A DNA stretch of 27,900 nucleotides from Actinomycetota bacterium (GTDB lineage: Bacteria; Actinomycetota; Actinomycetes; Streptosporangiales; Streptosporangiaceae): positions 1-27,900 of the forward strand of contig QGUZ01000035.1 of the NCBI GenBank assembly GCA_003242605.1, in the 5' to 3' direction. The notes below the pieces were generated by a model. The model was given only the letters and a program-made list of their open reading frames with translations. It ran no database searches and was not told the origin of the DNA. The position numbers were made by a program, and so were the translations under genes. Positions 1 through 7,671 of this stretch are shown here, piece by piece. Positions within the stretch are counted from its first letter, which is position 1, and the number at the start of each line of letters is the position of its first letter.

Positions 1-147
1 GCCGGGGGGGGGCGTCCCCGGCACCGCCGGAGCGGTGTGCGGCGGGGCGGGGGCGCGGGCCTCGCCGCCGTCCGTCTCCGGCTCGCCGATCACGGCGGGC
101 GCGGAGCCGTCCCCCTCCGGGGCCGCTGAAGTCACCCACAACCTCAT
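1..147 (-). CDS. Possible 5' end of an unknown gene, cut by the window edge
   Basis: An open frame starts at an ATG at 147 and runs off the left edge. It begins MRLWVTSAAPEGDG and becomes rich in Ala, Pro and Gly, with very high third-position GC. The 90 bases before it (about 150-200) are unusually AT-rich for this genome and contain two GATTAC elements, which suits a promoter. No good ribosome-binding site is visible. The same DNA is also open on the plus strand up to a TGA at 158-160, with third positions coinciding, so codon bias cannot decide between them. No family is recognised. Confidence 0.3.
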   Translation of the reverse strand, partial: MRLWVTSAAPEGDGSAPAVIGEPETDGGEARAPAPPHTAPAVPGTPPPG

Positions 148-235
148 GCCCACAGATTGACATGTAATCGAATGGTCGCGCAGAGTAATCGCACATTCCA
201 AAAAGACGCCCGCCGTCCGGTGGCCGGGCCCGAGG

Positions 236-1249
236 TCAGCGGAAGTGGAGCACCCCGGGGTACATGCCCATGCCGCATGCGTACCGCAGCCGCCCCGGCG
301 GGCGCGGCGGCAGCCGTACCGTCGCCGGGACCACGGTGTCGCGGCCCTCGAGGCTCACCGTGCGCGCGCAGCCCGCGTCCCCGGTGGCCCGGAACACCAC
401 CTCGGTGGGCACGCCCGCGCGGAGCACGACCACGGCCGGGCGGTACCCCTCGGCCGTCGCCCAGATCGTGACCGTCTGTACCCCGTCCGGCCGGACCGTC
501 GCGGTCGCCGCCGAGGCCGGGGGCGCGCCGAGGTCGGGCAGCCAGCCGCCGAGGCGCAGCCCGGAGGCGACCGTCCACAGGCCGGCGAGGAGCGCCACCG
601 CCCCGGCGGCCGCGGCGAACCGGGACGCCGCGGCCCGCCGCAGCAGCACGCCGAGCACGGCGAACGCGGGCGTGCTGCCCGCCGCGAACGCGGCCATCAC
701 CAGCGCCCCGCCCGCCGCCGACCCGGTGGACACCGCCACCGCCTCCACGCCGAGCGTGGTGCCGCACGGCACGAACACGGTCGCCGCCCCCAGCGCGAGC
801 GCCCGCGCCCGGCCCGGCTCCCGGCCTCCCCGCTCCGTACCGCACTCAGCGGCGGGCGCCGCGGGCGCGGCGGGGGAGCGGCGCGCCCCCCGGAGCAGGC
901 GGACGGCGAACCCCACCACGAGCACCCCGGCGGCGACGAGCAGCGCGGCCCGCGCCGCGGGGCCGAGCCGTACCGCGCCGCCGAGCAGGCCGAGCAGCGC
1001 GCCGGCGAGCACGTGGGCGGCGAACCGCCCGGCGGCGAACGCCGCCACCGGCCCGCGGCCCGCCGGGGTGGCCGCCGCGCACTCCGCGCCGTGGCCGCCG
1101 TGCCCGTGGCCGAGCCCGCGGCCGCAGGGCCGCGGCGGCGCCAGCCCGATGAGCAGCCCGCCCTGCACCGCCGTGCACGACGCGGACCCCGCGAGCACGC
1201 CCGCGGCGAGGCCGCCGAGCGCGAGGGGGAGCACGTCCGCGCTCACCAT
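236..1249 (-). CDS. TauE/SafE-type membrane protein with C-terminal cupredoxin-like domain
   Basis: 337 aa. The first two thirds are strongly hydrophobic, with about six membrane segments separated by a His/Cys-rich stretch (GHGHGGHGAECAA, around residues 46-58) and an Ala/Pro/Arg linker. This resembles the UreH/SafE (sulfite exporter TauE/SafE) and DsbD-like transmembrane families. The last 90 or so residues form a soluble beta-rich domain ending RYACGMGMYPGVL. That Cys-Gly-Met-Gly-Met motif is typical of small cupredoxin-like domains found beside copper-handling membrane proteins. Heavy-metal (copper) handling or periplasmic redox is the likely role; this is inferred from the motifs, and the transported substrate is not shown. 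The start is the ATG at 1249; a GTG follows it directly. The gene is divergent from ggt, across a 250-bp gap. Confidence 0.8.
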   Translation of the reverse strand: MVSADVLPLALGGLAAGVLAGSASCTAVQGGLLIGLAPPRPCGRGLGHGHGGHGAECAAATPAGRGPVAAFAAGRFAAHVLAGALLGLLGGAVRLGPAARAALLVAAGVLVVGFAVRLLRGARRSPAAPAAPAAECGTERGGREPGRARALALGAATVFVPCGTTLGVEAVAVSTGSAAGGALVMAAFAAGSTPAFAVLGVLLRRAAASRFAAAAGAVALLAGLWTVASGLRLGGWLPDLGAPPASAATATVRPDGVQTVTIWATAEGYRPAVVVLRAGVPTEVVFRATGDAGCARTVSLEGRDTVVPATVRLPPRPPGRLRYACGMGMYPGVLHFR

Positions 1250-1498
1250 GGGCGGGCGAGGGCGTACCGGATCGGCGGGGACATCACACCTCGGGTTCCG
1301 TCACAGCGTCTCAATGCCGACTTTGGCACCGTAACGTGACCGTCCGAACGCTGCCAGTGACAGTTCGGTTACCCCGCCCCGTGATAGCCCCGTGATCGGT
1401 AAAGGGGCCGTCCCGGCCCCGGCCGGATGCGGACAACGCACCCCCATTTCCTGACTTGGTGCGTCATGCTGATCTGACCCGTGGATTGGAGGTGCCGG
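1250..1498. promoter_or_regulatory. Divergent intergenic region between the TauE-like gene and ggt
   Basis: About 250 bp with no convincing gene. It must carry both promoters. An inverted repeat CCGAAC-N13-GTTCGG lies at 1344-1368. A clear ribosome-binding site GGAGG (1488-1492) sits 6 bases before the GTG at 1499. No strong -35/-10 pair is visible. Confidence 0.4.
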
Positions 1499-3301
1499 GT
1501 GAAACGCTCCGCTGTGGTGGCGGCCGGCCTGCTCGCCGCCGTGTCCGTTGTCGCCCCGTCCCTCGTCGCCCCGTCTCTCGTCGTCCCGCCCGCCGCGGCC
1601 GCGGCCCCGCCCAAGGGCGGGCCGGGCAAACGCCCCGTCGCGGAGGGCCGCGGGGGAGCCGTGGCCACCGTGGACCTCGACGCGAGCAAGGCGGCGCTCG
1701 AGGTGCTCCGCAAGGGCGGCAACGCCGTGGACGCGGCGGTCACCGCGGCGGCCGTGCTCGGGGTCACCGAGCCCTACTCCACCGGGCTGGCCGGGGGCGG
1801 CTTCCTCCTCTACTACGACGCCCGCCGCGGCAAGGTGCACACGATCGACGGCCGGGAGACCGCGCCCCGCCGGATGACCGCGACCTCGTTCCTGGAGAAC
1901 GGCGAGCCGATCCCGTTCGACGAGGCGGTCACCAGCGGCCTGTCCGTGGGCGTGCCCGGCACGGTGGCCACGTGGGACCTCGCGCTGCGCCGCTTCGGCA
2001 CGATCTCGCTGCGCCGCGCGCTCGAGCCCGCGATCAAGATCGCCGAGAAGGGCTTCGTGGTCGACCAGACGTTCCACGACCAGACCGCGCAGAACGCCGA
2101 GCGCTTCGCCGCGTTCACCTCGACCGCGAAGCTGTTCCTCCCCGGCGGGCGGCCGCCGAAGGTCGGCAGCGTGTTCCGCAACCCCGACCTCGCCCGCACC
2201 TACCGGGAGCTGGGCAAGCACGGCCCCCGCTGGCTGTACGAGGGGCGGCTCGGCGAGGAGATCGTCGCCACCGTGAAGCGGCCCCCGGTCGCCCCCGGCG
2301 CCACCCGTCGGGTGCGGCCCGGCCTCATGGAGCGGTCGGACCTGCGCGCCTACCGGGCGATCGAGCGCCCGCCCACCCGCGTGTCGTACCGGGGCATGGA
2401 CGTGTACGGCATGGCCCCGCCGTCCTCGGGCGGCTCCACGGTCGGCGAGGCGCTCAACATCCTCGAGGCGGTGGGCGAGGTCGGCCTGCACGAGTTCCTC
2501 GAGGCCTCCCGGCTCGCGTTCGCCGACCGCAACGCCTACGTCGGCGACCCCGGCCACGTGCGGGTGCCGCTGCAAGAGCTGCTGTCGGACGAGTTCGCCA
2601 AGGAGCGCGCCTGCCTGATCGGGGAGCGGGCGATGGCCCACCCGGCCTCGGCCGGGGAGCCCGACGGCGACTACGGCCCGTGCCCCGGCGCGCCGAGCCC
2701 CGCCCCCAAGGGCGTGCCCGAGCAGACCGAGGGCCCGGAGACCACGAACCTCGTCGTGGCCGACCGGTGGGGCAACGTGGTCGCCTACACCAGCACGATC
2801 GAGCAGACCGGCGGCAGCGGCATCGTCGTGCCCGGCCGCGGCTTCCTGCTCAACAACGAGCTGACCGACTTCACCTTCGGCCCGGCCGAGGGCGACCCGA
2901 ACCTGCCCGGCCCCGGCAAGCGGCCGCGCTCCTCGATGGCGCCGACCATCGTGCTCTCCGGCGGCCGCCCGGTGCTCGCGGTCGGCTCACCCGGCGGCGC
3001 GACGATCATCACCACGGTGCTGCAGATCCTCGTGGGCCGGTTCGACCTCGGCATGTCGCTGCCGGACGCGCTCGCCGCGCCGCGGGCGAGCCAGCGCAAC
3101 ACCGCCGAGACCCAGGCGGAGCAGGCCTTCGTCGACGCCCACGGGCCCGCGCTGACCGCGCGCGGCCACACCTTCACCCTCGCCCCGGACGGCGAGATCG
3201 GCGCCGCGACCGCGGTGGAGTTCCTCGGCCACGGCCGGGTCCGGGCGGTCGCCGAGCCCGCCCGCCGGGGCGGCGGCAGCGCCCTGGTCGAGCGGCCGTG
3301 A
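1499..3301 (+). CDS. ggt: Secreted gamma-glutamyltransferase
   Basis: 600 aa, from GTG at 1499 with GGAGG six bases upstream; another GTG at 1481 lies before that site and is less likely. The enzyme transfers or hydrolyses the gamma-glutamyl group of glutathione and similar compounds. It is an Ntn-hydrolase made as a precursor that cuts itself into large and small subunits. A signal peptide covers roughly residues 1-35 (MKRSAVVAAGLLAAVSVV, then Ala-rich). The large subunit shows GGNAVDAAVTAAAVLGV and the TGLAGGGF glycine motif. The predicted nucleophile is Thr415 in ETTNLVVADRWGN, just after a Pro/Gly-rich linker. LLNNELTDF and the SSMAPTI and GSPGGA motifs follow, as in the family. Length is normal. 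It stands alone, and a strong hairpin follows its stop. Confidence 0.95.
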   Translation: MKRSAVVAAGLLAAVSVVAPSLVAPSLVVPPAAAAAPPKGGPGKRPVAEGRGGAVATVDLDASKAALEVLRKGGNAVDAAVTAAAVLGVTEPYSTGLAGGGFLLYYDARRGKVHTIDGRETAPRRMTATSFLENGEPIPFDEAVTSGLSVGVPGTVATWDLALRRFGTISLRRALEPAIKIAEKGFVVDQTFHDQTAQNAERFAAFTSTAKLFLPGGRPPKVGSVFRNPDLARTYRELGKHGPRWLYEGRLGEEIVATVKRPPVAPGATRRVRPGLMERSDLRAYRAIERPPTRVSYRGMDVYGMAPPSSGGSTVGEALNILEAVGEVGLHEFLEASRLAFADRNAYVGDPGHVRVPLQELLSDEFAKERACLIGERAMAHPASAGEPDGDYGPCPGAPSPAPKGVPEQTEGPETTNLVVADRWGNVVAYTSTIEQTGGSGIVVPGRGFLLNNELTDFTFGPAEGDPNLPGPGKRPRSSMAPTIVLSGGRPVLAVGSPGGATIITTVLQILVGRFDLGMSLPDALAAPRASQRNTAETQAEQAFVDAHGPALTARGHTFTLAPDGEIGAATAVEFLGHGRVRAVAEPARRGGGSALVERP

Positions 3302-3305
3302 CCTG

Positions 3306-3339
3306 CGCGCCCCGGCCGCCGCGGCACGGCCGGGGCGCG
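3306..3339 (+). terminator. Hairpin after ggt
   Basis: A perfect 13-bp inverted repeat (CGCGCCCCGGCCG at 3306-3318 pairing with 3327-3339, loop of 8) begins five bases after the ggt stop. There is no T-tract, as is common for actinobacterial terminators. The bases from 3340 to the next gene at 3534 hold nothing recognisable. Confidence 0.65.
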
Positions 3340-3533
3340 GTGCGGCCGGGGCCGGGAACGGCCCGGGGCGGCGGAACTTTCCCCGGGCGGTGCCGCGTTG
3401 GACCGGGCGCGGGGCGGGAGCGTCGCGCCGTGGCCCGGTCGTCACCTGGGGGCGCCGGGGCCGCGCCGCCGATCCCGCCCGAGCGAGCCAGAATGGCAGG
3501 CGGGGAGCCACCCCCCGACAGGAAAGGCCGGAG

Positions 3534-3725
3534 ATGTCGCCACTTGGGAAGTACTACCTGGGCGCCGGTGTCGCGTCCCTGTTCGCGATCTGGCTGCTGC
3601 CGTCCCTGCTCGCCTGGCTGGTCGTGCTCGGCCTGCTCGGCGGGCCGATCGCCGTCTACTTCATGCTCGACGAGTCGCAGCGGGCGCGGCTCAAGCGCAT
3701 CCGGCGCCGGCAGATCGGCCGCTGA
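3534..3725 (+). CDS. Small membrane protein, 63 aa
   Basis: Begins MSPLGKYYLGAGVASLFAIW, with a purine-rich GGAAAGGCCGGAG upstream. Two close hydrophobic segments (about residues 8-24 and 26-44) make a helical hairpin, followed by a very basic tail (RARLKRIRRRQIGR) that should stay in the cytoplasm. No family is recognised; short proteins of this type are common in actinomycetes. Its TGA stop abuts the stop of the convergent DUF3817 gene with no base between them. Confidence 0.7.
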   Translation: MSPLGKYYLGAGVASLFAIWLLPSLLAWLVVLGLLGGPIAVYFMLDESQRARLKRIRRRQIGR

Positions 3726-4040
3726 TCAGCTCGAGGCGGCGGCGGCGATCTCGCGGTGTACCCGCTGGGTGACCTTGCGCTCGACCACGAACGACAGGAA
3801 CGGGATCGTGCCCGCGAGGAGCACACCCAGCAGGTACACCCACGACCACCGCGCCTTGAGCCCGAGGTTCAGCGCGACCACCAGGTAGACGGCGTACAGG
3901 AAGCCGTGGATGGGGCCGATGATCGAGACGCCGGCGGCCTCGCCGAAGCCGTACTTGAGCACCATCGCCGCGACGAGGGCGAGCAGCATGACGCCGACGA
4001 TGTAGGCCATGACGCGAAACGGCTTGAGCGCGCTTTCCAC
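3726..4040 (-). CDS. DUF3817-family integral membrane protein
   Basis: 104 aa from a GTG at 4040. It matches the DUF3817 pattern: RVMAYIVGVMLLALVAAMVLKYGFG, then GPIHGFLYAVYLV and a third segment around VYLLGVLLAGTIPFLSFVVERK. Three membrane helices are expected. Function is unknown. The family often sits beside SURF1 in actinobacteria, as here, suggesting a loose link to respiratory membrane biogenesis (inference). A TAGTGA element ends six bases before the GTG, and GAGG lies about 12 bases upstream, so the transcript may be leaderless or have a very short leader. Confidence 0.85.
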   Translation of the reverse strand: MESALKPFRVMAYIVGVMLLALVAAMVLKYGFGEAAGVSIIGPIHGFLYAVYLVVALNLGLKARWSWVYLLGVLLAGTIPFLSFVVERKVTQRVHREIAAAASS

Positions 4041-4180
4041 GGCGGATCACTACCTCGTTCGCTGATCACGGTCCGGTTCCGGACCGCTCGGTTCGCGGAC
4101 GAGTCACACGATATCCGCCCGCTGCGCCGGTCGGTTCGCCGGGCGGCGGGTGGCGCCGGGCGCCGGGGTGACCGCTCCGC

Positions 4181-5065
4181 TCACCGCGGCCCGGGCCGCC
4201 GGTCGGCCGCGGTCGCGGTCCCGGCCACGGCGCGGTTCGCCGGATCCGCCTGCCCGGACCCGCCGCCCGCGCCCTCGTCCGGCGGGCCGTCCGGCGCCTC
4301 CTGCGCCGTCCGCTTCCGCCGCTCCTGTACGGCCTCGCGCACCAGGCGGTACCACATGTACACGGCGAAGCCGGCGAAGATCCACCACTGCAGCGCGTAG
4401 GCGAGGTTGCGCCAGTTGAACGAGCGCTCCGCCGTGGGCGGCGCGACCGCGACGAGCCGCGGCTCCGGCGTGCCGCCACCCACCTGCCGGGTCGCGATGA
4501 CGTAGCCGGTGCGGATGCGTTCCCCCGGCCAGACGTTGATCAGCTCGGCGGTGGTGACGGTCGCCACCTGCCCGCGCGGCAGCGCACCGGTGCGCTGGAT
4601 GCGGTCGCTCGGCTCCGGGCCCATCAGCCGCCCGGTGACCGTCACGTGGCCCTCCGGCACGGCCGCCGCCGGGTCACCGGGCGACGCCACCCAGCCCCGC
4701 ACCACCGGGATGAGGGTCCCGTCGGCGAGCCGGAGCGGCGTGAGCAGCCAGTACCCATGCCCCTGCGACGCGCGCCCGCCGGGCCGTTCCGCGTCCGCGG
4801 TGCGGTCGGCGACGAGCAGCTGCCGGTCGGCGTCGAACGTCCCCGAGGCGGTCACCTGGCGGCGCAGCGCCTCCACCCGGAACCCGGTCCCCACCGAGGT
4901 GAGCGTGGTCACGTCGACCGGGGCCGGATCGGCGGCGGCCTGCGGCCGTCCCGACTCCTCGAAGACGCCGAGCTGCCACCGCCCGAGCAGGGTGAAGGAG
5001 ACCAGCACCCCGATGAGCAGCAGGTGGAGCACGAGCAGCCGGGGCAGGAACAGCGTCCGGAGCAT
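4181..5065 (-). CDS. SURF1 family protein (cytochrome oxidase biogenesis)
   Basis: 294 aa. SURF1 proteins assist assembly of heme-copper terminal oxidases in the cytoplasmic membrane. The layout is typical: an N-terminal membrane helix (residues 5-25) running into the GRWQLGVFEE signature, a large external domain with GHGYWLLTPL and PVVRGWV, and a C-terminal helix preceded by NWRNLAYALQWWIFAGF. A 50-residue Glu/Gly/Ala-rich disordered tail follows, longer than the family core. The start is the ATG at 5065. TAGCGT lies exactly six bases before it with no ribosome-binding site, so a leaderless mRNA is likely. DUF3817 follows 140 bp downstream on the same strand. Confidence 0.92.
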   Translation of the reverse strand: MLRTLFLPRLLVLHLLLIGVLVSFTLLGRWQLGVFEESGRPQAAADPAPVDVTTLTSVGTGFRVEALRRQVTASGTFDADRQLLVADRTADAERPGGRASQGHGYWLLTPLRLADGTLIPVVRGWVASPGDPAAAVPEGHVTVTGRLMGPEPSDRIQRTGALPRGQVATVTTAELINVWPGERIRTGYVIATRQVGGGTPEPRLVAVAPPTAERSFNWRNLAYALQWWIFAGFAVYMWYRLVREAVQERRKRTAQEAPDGPPDEGAGGGSGQADPANRAVAGTATAADRRPGPR

Positions 5066-5071
5066 GTCCCC

Positions 5072-5077
5072 ACGCTA
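5072..5077 (-). promoter_or_regulatory. Likely -10 box of leaderless SURF1 transcript
   Basis: TAGCGT on the minus strand ends six bases before the ATG at 5065, placing the transcription start at or next to the start codon. No clear -35 box is visible. Confidence 0.45.
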
Positions 5078-5205
5078 TCCGTTCGTCCGCCCGGTCCGCG
5101 CAGCGAGGGCGCGCGCGCCCGCGCGAGGCCGGCGGCACGGCGGCCCCGGGCGGTGCGGATCATTCCCGTCCGGCTCCGCGCCCTCTCCGCCGCGGCCGGG
5201 TGGAC

Positions 5206-5233
5206 CCGATCGGCACGGCGCCGGGCCGATCGG
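5206..5233 (-). terminator. Inverted repeat downstream of the 57-aa gene
   Basis: Perfect 9-bp arms CCGATCGGC (5206-5214) and GCCGATCGG (5225-5233) with a 10-base loop. It lies between the stop of the 57-aa gene (5354) and the SURF1 promoter, so it may end the upstream transcript. No T-tract. An operator cannot be excluded. The rest of 5078-5353 holds no convincing gene. Confidence 0.4.
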
Positions 5234-5353
5234 CGCGGCCACCCGTGCGCCGGCGGGGGCGGCGACGCCCGTCCGCGGGCACGCAAAAGACACCGAGGGA
5301 CCGCGCCCCCGGTTCGCGCGTCCGTACGGCGAGCCTCCGGTCCGCCGCCCCCG

Positions 5354-5527
5354 TCAGCGGATGAAGAGCAGGTAGATGATGGCCGCGACCGCGATCGCGC
5401 CGACGATGATCCCGGTGATGAGGAGGGCGGGGCTGCGCTGCTCGGCCGCCTCCTCCTCCTGCCGGCGCTGCGCGAAGGCCTTGAACTGCTGCGTGTTCCC
5501 TGCGGGGTCGATCTGTGGATCAGCCAT
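5354..5527 (-). CDS. 57-aa single-pass membrane protein
   Basis: Starts MADPQIDPAGNTQQFKAFAQ. A charged stretch RRQEEEAAEQR (residues 21-31) suggests a short helix. One strong membrane helix follows (about 33-56, ALLITGIIVGAIAVAAIIYL) and the protein ends LLFIR. Third positions are almost all G/C, as in neighbouring genes, which supports coding. No family name is recognised. TAGAGT lies seven bases before the ATG with no ribosome-binding site, so the mRNA is probably leaderless. Confidence 0.75.
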   Translation of the reverse strand: MADPQIDPAGNTQQFKAFAQRRQEEEAAEQRSPALLITGIIVGAIAVAAIIYLLFIR

Positions 5528-6057
5528 GGGGACGACTCTAGCGAGGGTGGATGATCAATAAACAAGATTTGTGGCAGTTTGACCTTGATTGATGTCCGGA
5601 CGGCCCGTCAGCGGCGTCCGCCCGGCCCCGCCATCCGCCCTCCGGCGTAAATCTTCTCGTCTCGCCGCCCCGCGTGTCGACCTCGCCCGGGGCGGCCGTC
5701 CCCGTCCGTGCCGCCGATCGCGCGGTAAAGATCCACTTTTACGATTCCCAGGACACGACTTGGCCACGACCAGTACGCGATATGCTCACAAATGGCATTG
5801 GGTGTGCCGTCGTCGTCCGCGGTTGACGGAGCCCTGCCGTGGACTTCACCCGGCGCGGCCCTCGATGCCGTGTTCCGAACCGTTCCCGGACCGTCTCCCG
5901 GATCGATCCGGACGTGCTCGATCCCGGTCGTCGGCGGCGCGTGGTGCGGCCTCGGGGCGATCGTGGATCTCGTGGGTCCTCCCGTGCGATCCCCTCCGGC
6001 GACCACCCGGCCCGCGGGCACCGCGGACACCAACGCATCCCCGAAAGGACGAGAGTG
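5528..6057. other. 530-bp intergenic region, promoters and possible upstream ORF
   Basis: AT-rich sequence near 5546-5590 contains ATCAAT and ATTGAT in inverted orientation and probably belongs to the promoter of the 57-aa gene. A second AT-richer patch at 5735-5795 includes TTGGCC (5760) and TATGCT (5781-5786), a possible promoter for the flavodoxin gene. An ATG at 5792 opens an 88-codon frame (begins MALGVPSSSAVDG) whose TGA overlaps the flavodoxin ATG (TGATG). Its third-position GC is clearly lower than that of neighbouring genes, so it is doubtful as a protein. Confidence 0.35.
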
Positions 6058-6543
6058 ATGGCGATGACCACCGCCCTGGTGGCGTTCGCGACCCGAAACG
6101 GTTCGACGCAGCAGGTCGCCGAGGACATCGCGGAGACCCTGAGCCTCGAGGGCATCCAGGTCGACTGCCGTCCGGCGCGCACGGTGCGCGAGCCGCTCCG
6201 CCGCTACGACCTGGTGGTCCTCGGCGCCCCGCTGTACAACGGGCGCTGGCACCGCGACGCCCGCCGCTTCCTCAAGCGGCACCGCACCGGCCTGCCCCCG
6301 ATCGCGGTGTTCGGCGTCGGGCCGCGCACCGACCACGGCCCGACCTGGCTCCGTTCCCGCGAGCAGCTCGACCGCGCGCTCGCCAAGTTCCCGTGGATCA
6401 TGCCCACCACGGTCGCGCTCTTCGGCGGCGTGGACCCGCCGGGCCGCCGCAACCGCCGCGACCTGCGCGACTGGGTGGCGATCCGGACCTGGACCCACCG
6501 GCTCACCCAGTTCACCGCCCGCCACACCCCGCCCTCGTTCTGA
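6058..6543 (+). CDS. Flavodoxin-like domain protein
   Basis: 161 aa. The FMN phosphate-loop signature is at the N terminus (ALVAFATRNGSTQQVAEDIA), followed by DLVVLGAPLYNGRWHRDARRF and PIAVFGVGPRT. This is the fold of short flavodoxins and HemG-like menaquinone-dependent protoporphyrinogen oxidases. It probably binds FMN and carries electrons in the cytoplasm; the partner is unknown. GAAAGGA lies nine bases before the ATG at 6058; an in-frame GTG at 6055 is the alternative start. Such proteins are often part of hypoxia or dormancy responses in actinobacteria, but no regulatory box shows this here. Confidence 0.85.
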   Translation: MAMTTALVAFATRNGSTQQVAEDIAETLSLEGIQVDCRPARTVREPLRRYDLVVLGAPLYNGRWHRDARRFLKRHRTGLPPIAVFGVGPRTDHGPTWLRSREQLDRALAKFPWIMPTTVALFGGVDPPGRRNRRDLRDWVAIRTWTHRLTQFTARHTPPSF

Positions 6544-6584
6544 GCCCGCCTCACGCGACGGCCCCCGTGCCGGGCGGGCATCCC

Positions 6585-6600
6585 CATGACATCTGTCATG
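6585..6600. promoter_or_regulatory. 16-bp palindrome, candidate operator of the ABC/two-component operon
   Basis: CATGACATCTGTCATG: 7-bp perfect arms around a 2-base centre. It lies 82 bp upstream of the ATPase start and 41 bp after the flavodoxin stop. The operon encodes a NarL-type regulator, and such regulators bind short inverted repeats, so autoregulation is a reasonable inference. Confidence 0.5.
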
Positions 6601-6681
6601 CCGTGAGCGGTGCGGAATCCACCCTCATCTGGTGATATCGGCGACTGTCGGGCGGGCCACGGCGATCGCGATCATCGGGGC

Positions 6682-7671
6682 ATGCGCACGCACCAGGAGA
6701 CCCCCGCGATCGAGGTGAGCGGGCTCCGGCAGCGCTACGGCGACTTCGAGGCGGTACGCGGCGTCTCGTTCTCCGTGGCCACCGGGGAGCTGTTCGCCCT
6801 GCTCGGCACGAACGGTGCCGGCAAGACCACGACGATCGAGGTGCTCGAGGGGTACCGCCCGGCCACCGAGGGCCGCGTCCGCGTGCTCGGCCTCGACCCG
6901 CACCGGGACCGGCGCGCCCTCCGCCCCCGCATGGGGATCATGCTCCAGCACGGCGGGTTCCTCGAGGACCTCACCGTGGCCGAGACGGCCGCGGCGTGGG
7001 CCGGCTTCGCCGCCGACGTGAACCGGCCGGCGATCGGCGACGTGCTGGAGCTGGTCGGACTCGCGCACAAGGCGGGCACCCGGGTACGGCAGCTGTCCGG
7101 CGGGCAGAAGCGCCGGCTCGACCTCGCGCTCGCCGTGGTCGCCCGCCCCGACGTGCTCTTCCTCGACGAGCCCACCACCGGCATGGACCCGGAGGCGCGC
7201 CGCGACACCTGGGAGGTGATCGGCCGGCTGCGCGCCGAGGGCACCACCGTGCTGCTCACCACCCACTACCTGGAGGAGGCCGAGCGCCTCGCCGACCACC
7301 TGGCGATCATGCACGAGGGCCGCATCCACGTGCGCGGCACGGTCGACGAGGTCGTGGCCGAGGCCGGCGACCGCATCACCTTCCGGCTGCCCGGCGACGC
7401 GCCGGACGACCCGCCGGCCCTCGCGGGCGTCCCGCCCACGGTCACCCGGGCCGGCGGCCGGCGCGAGGTGAGCTACACCCTCACCGGCGGGCCCGCCGCC
7501 GCGCGGGCGCACGCCGCCCTGCGCCCGCTGCTCGACTGGGCCGCCGCGCGCGGGCTCACCCTGGAGCGCCTCGAGGTGCGCCGGGGCACCCTGGAGGACG
7601 TGTTCCTCCGCGTCGTCGGCGCGGCACCGCCCGAGGCGACCGCGCGGCGCCCGGCGGGGGTGGCGCGATGA
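6682..7671 (+). CDS. ABC-2 type exporter, ATP-binding protein
   Basis: 329 aa from the ATG at 6682. All nucleotide-binding motifs are present: Walker A GTNGAGKTTT (about residue 43), Q-loop MLQHGG, signature LSGGQKRR, Walker B DVLFLDEPTTGMDPEA, and the switch His in LLTTHYLEEAE. A C-terminal extension of about 100 residues follows, as in DrrA/CcmA-like ATPases of multidrug, lipid or antibiotic exporters. It overlaps the permease gene by ATGA, so the two are translationally coupled and should form one exporter. The substrate is unknown. No strong ribosome-binding site precedes the ATG. Confidence 0.95.
   Translation: MRTHQETPAIEVSGLRQRYGDFEAVRGVSFSVATGELFALLGTNGAGKTTTIEVLEGYRPATEGRVRVLGLDPHRDRRALRPRMGIMLQHGGFLEDLTVAETAAAWAGFAADVNRPAIGDVLELVGLAHKAGTRVRQLSGGQKRRLDLALAVVARPDVLFLDEPTTGMDPEARRDTWEVIGRLRAEGTTVLLTTHYLEEAERLADHLAIMHEGRIHVRGTVDEVVAEAGDRITFRLPGDAPDDPPALAGVPPTVTRAGGRREVSYTLTGGPAAARAHAALRPLLDWAAARGLTLERLEVRRGTLEDVFLRVVGAAPPEATARRPAGVAR

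Noticed and set aside
144..845. Long Arg/Gly/Ala-rich minus-strand frame, 233 codons
   Set aside because: It overlaps the clear TauE/SafE-like gene in another frame and has only low-complexity composition; it is a product of high GC with few stops.
5075..5293. 72-codon minus-strand frame between SURF1 and the 57-aa gene
   Set aside because: Low-complexity Arg/Gly/Pro content, overlap with an inverted repeat and the SURF1 promoter, and no ribosome-binding site.
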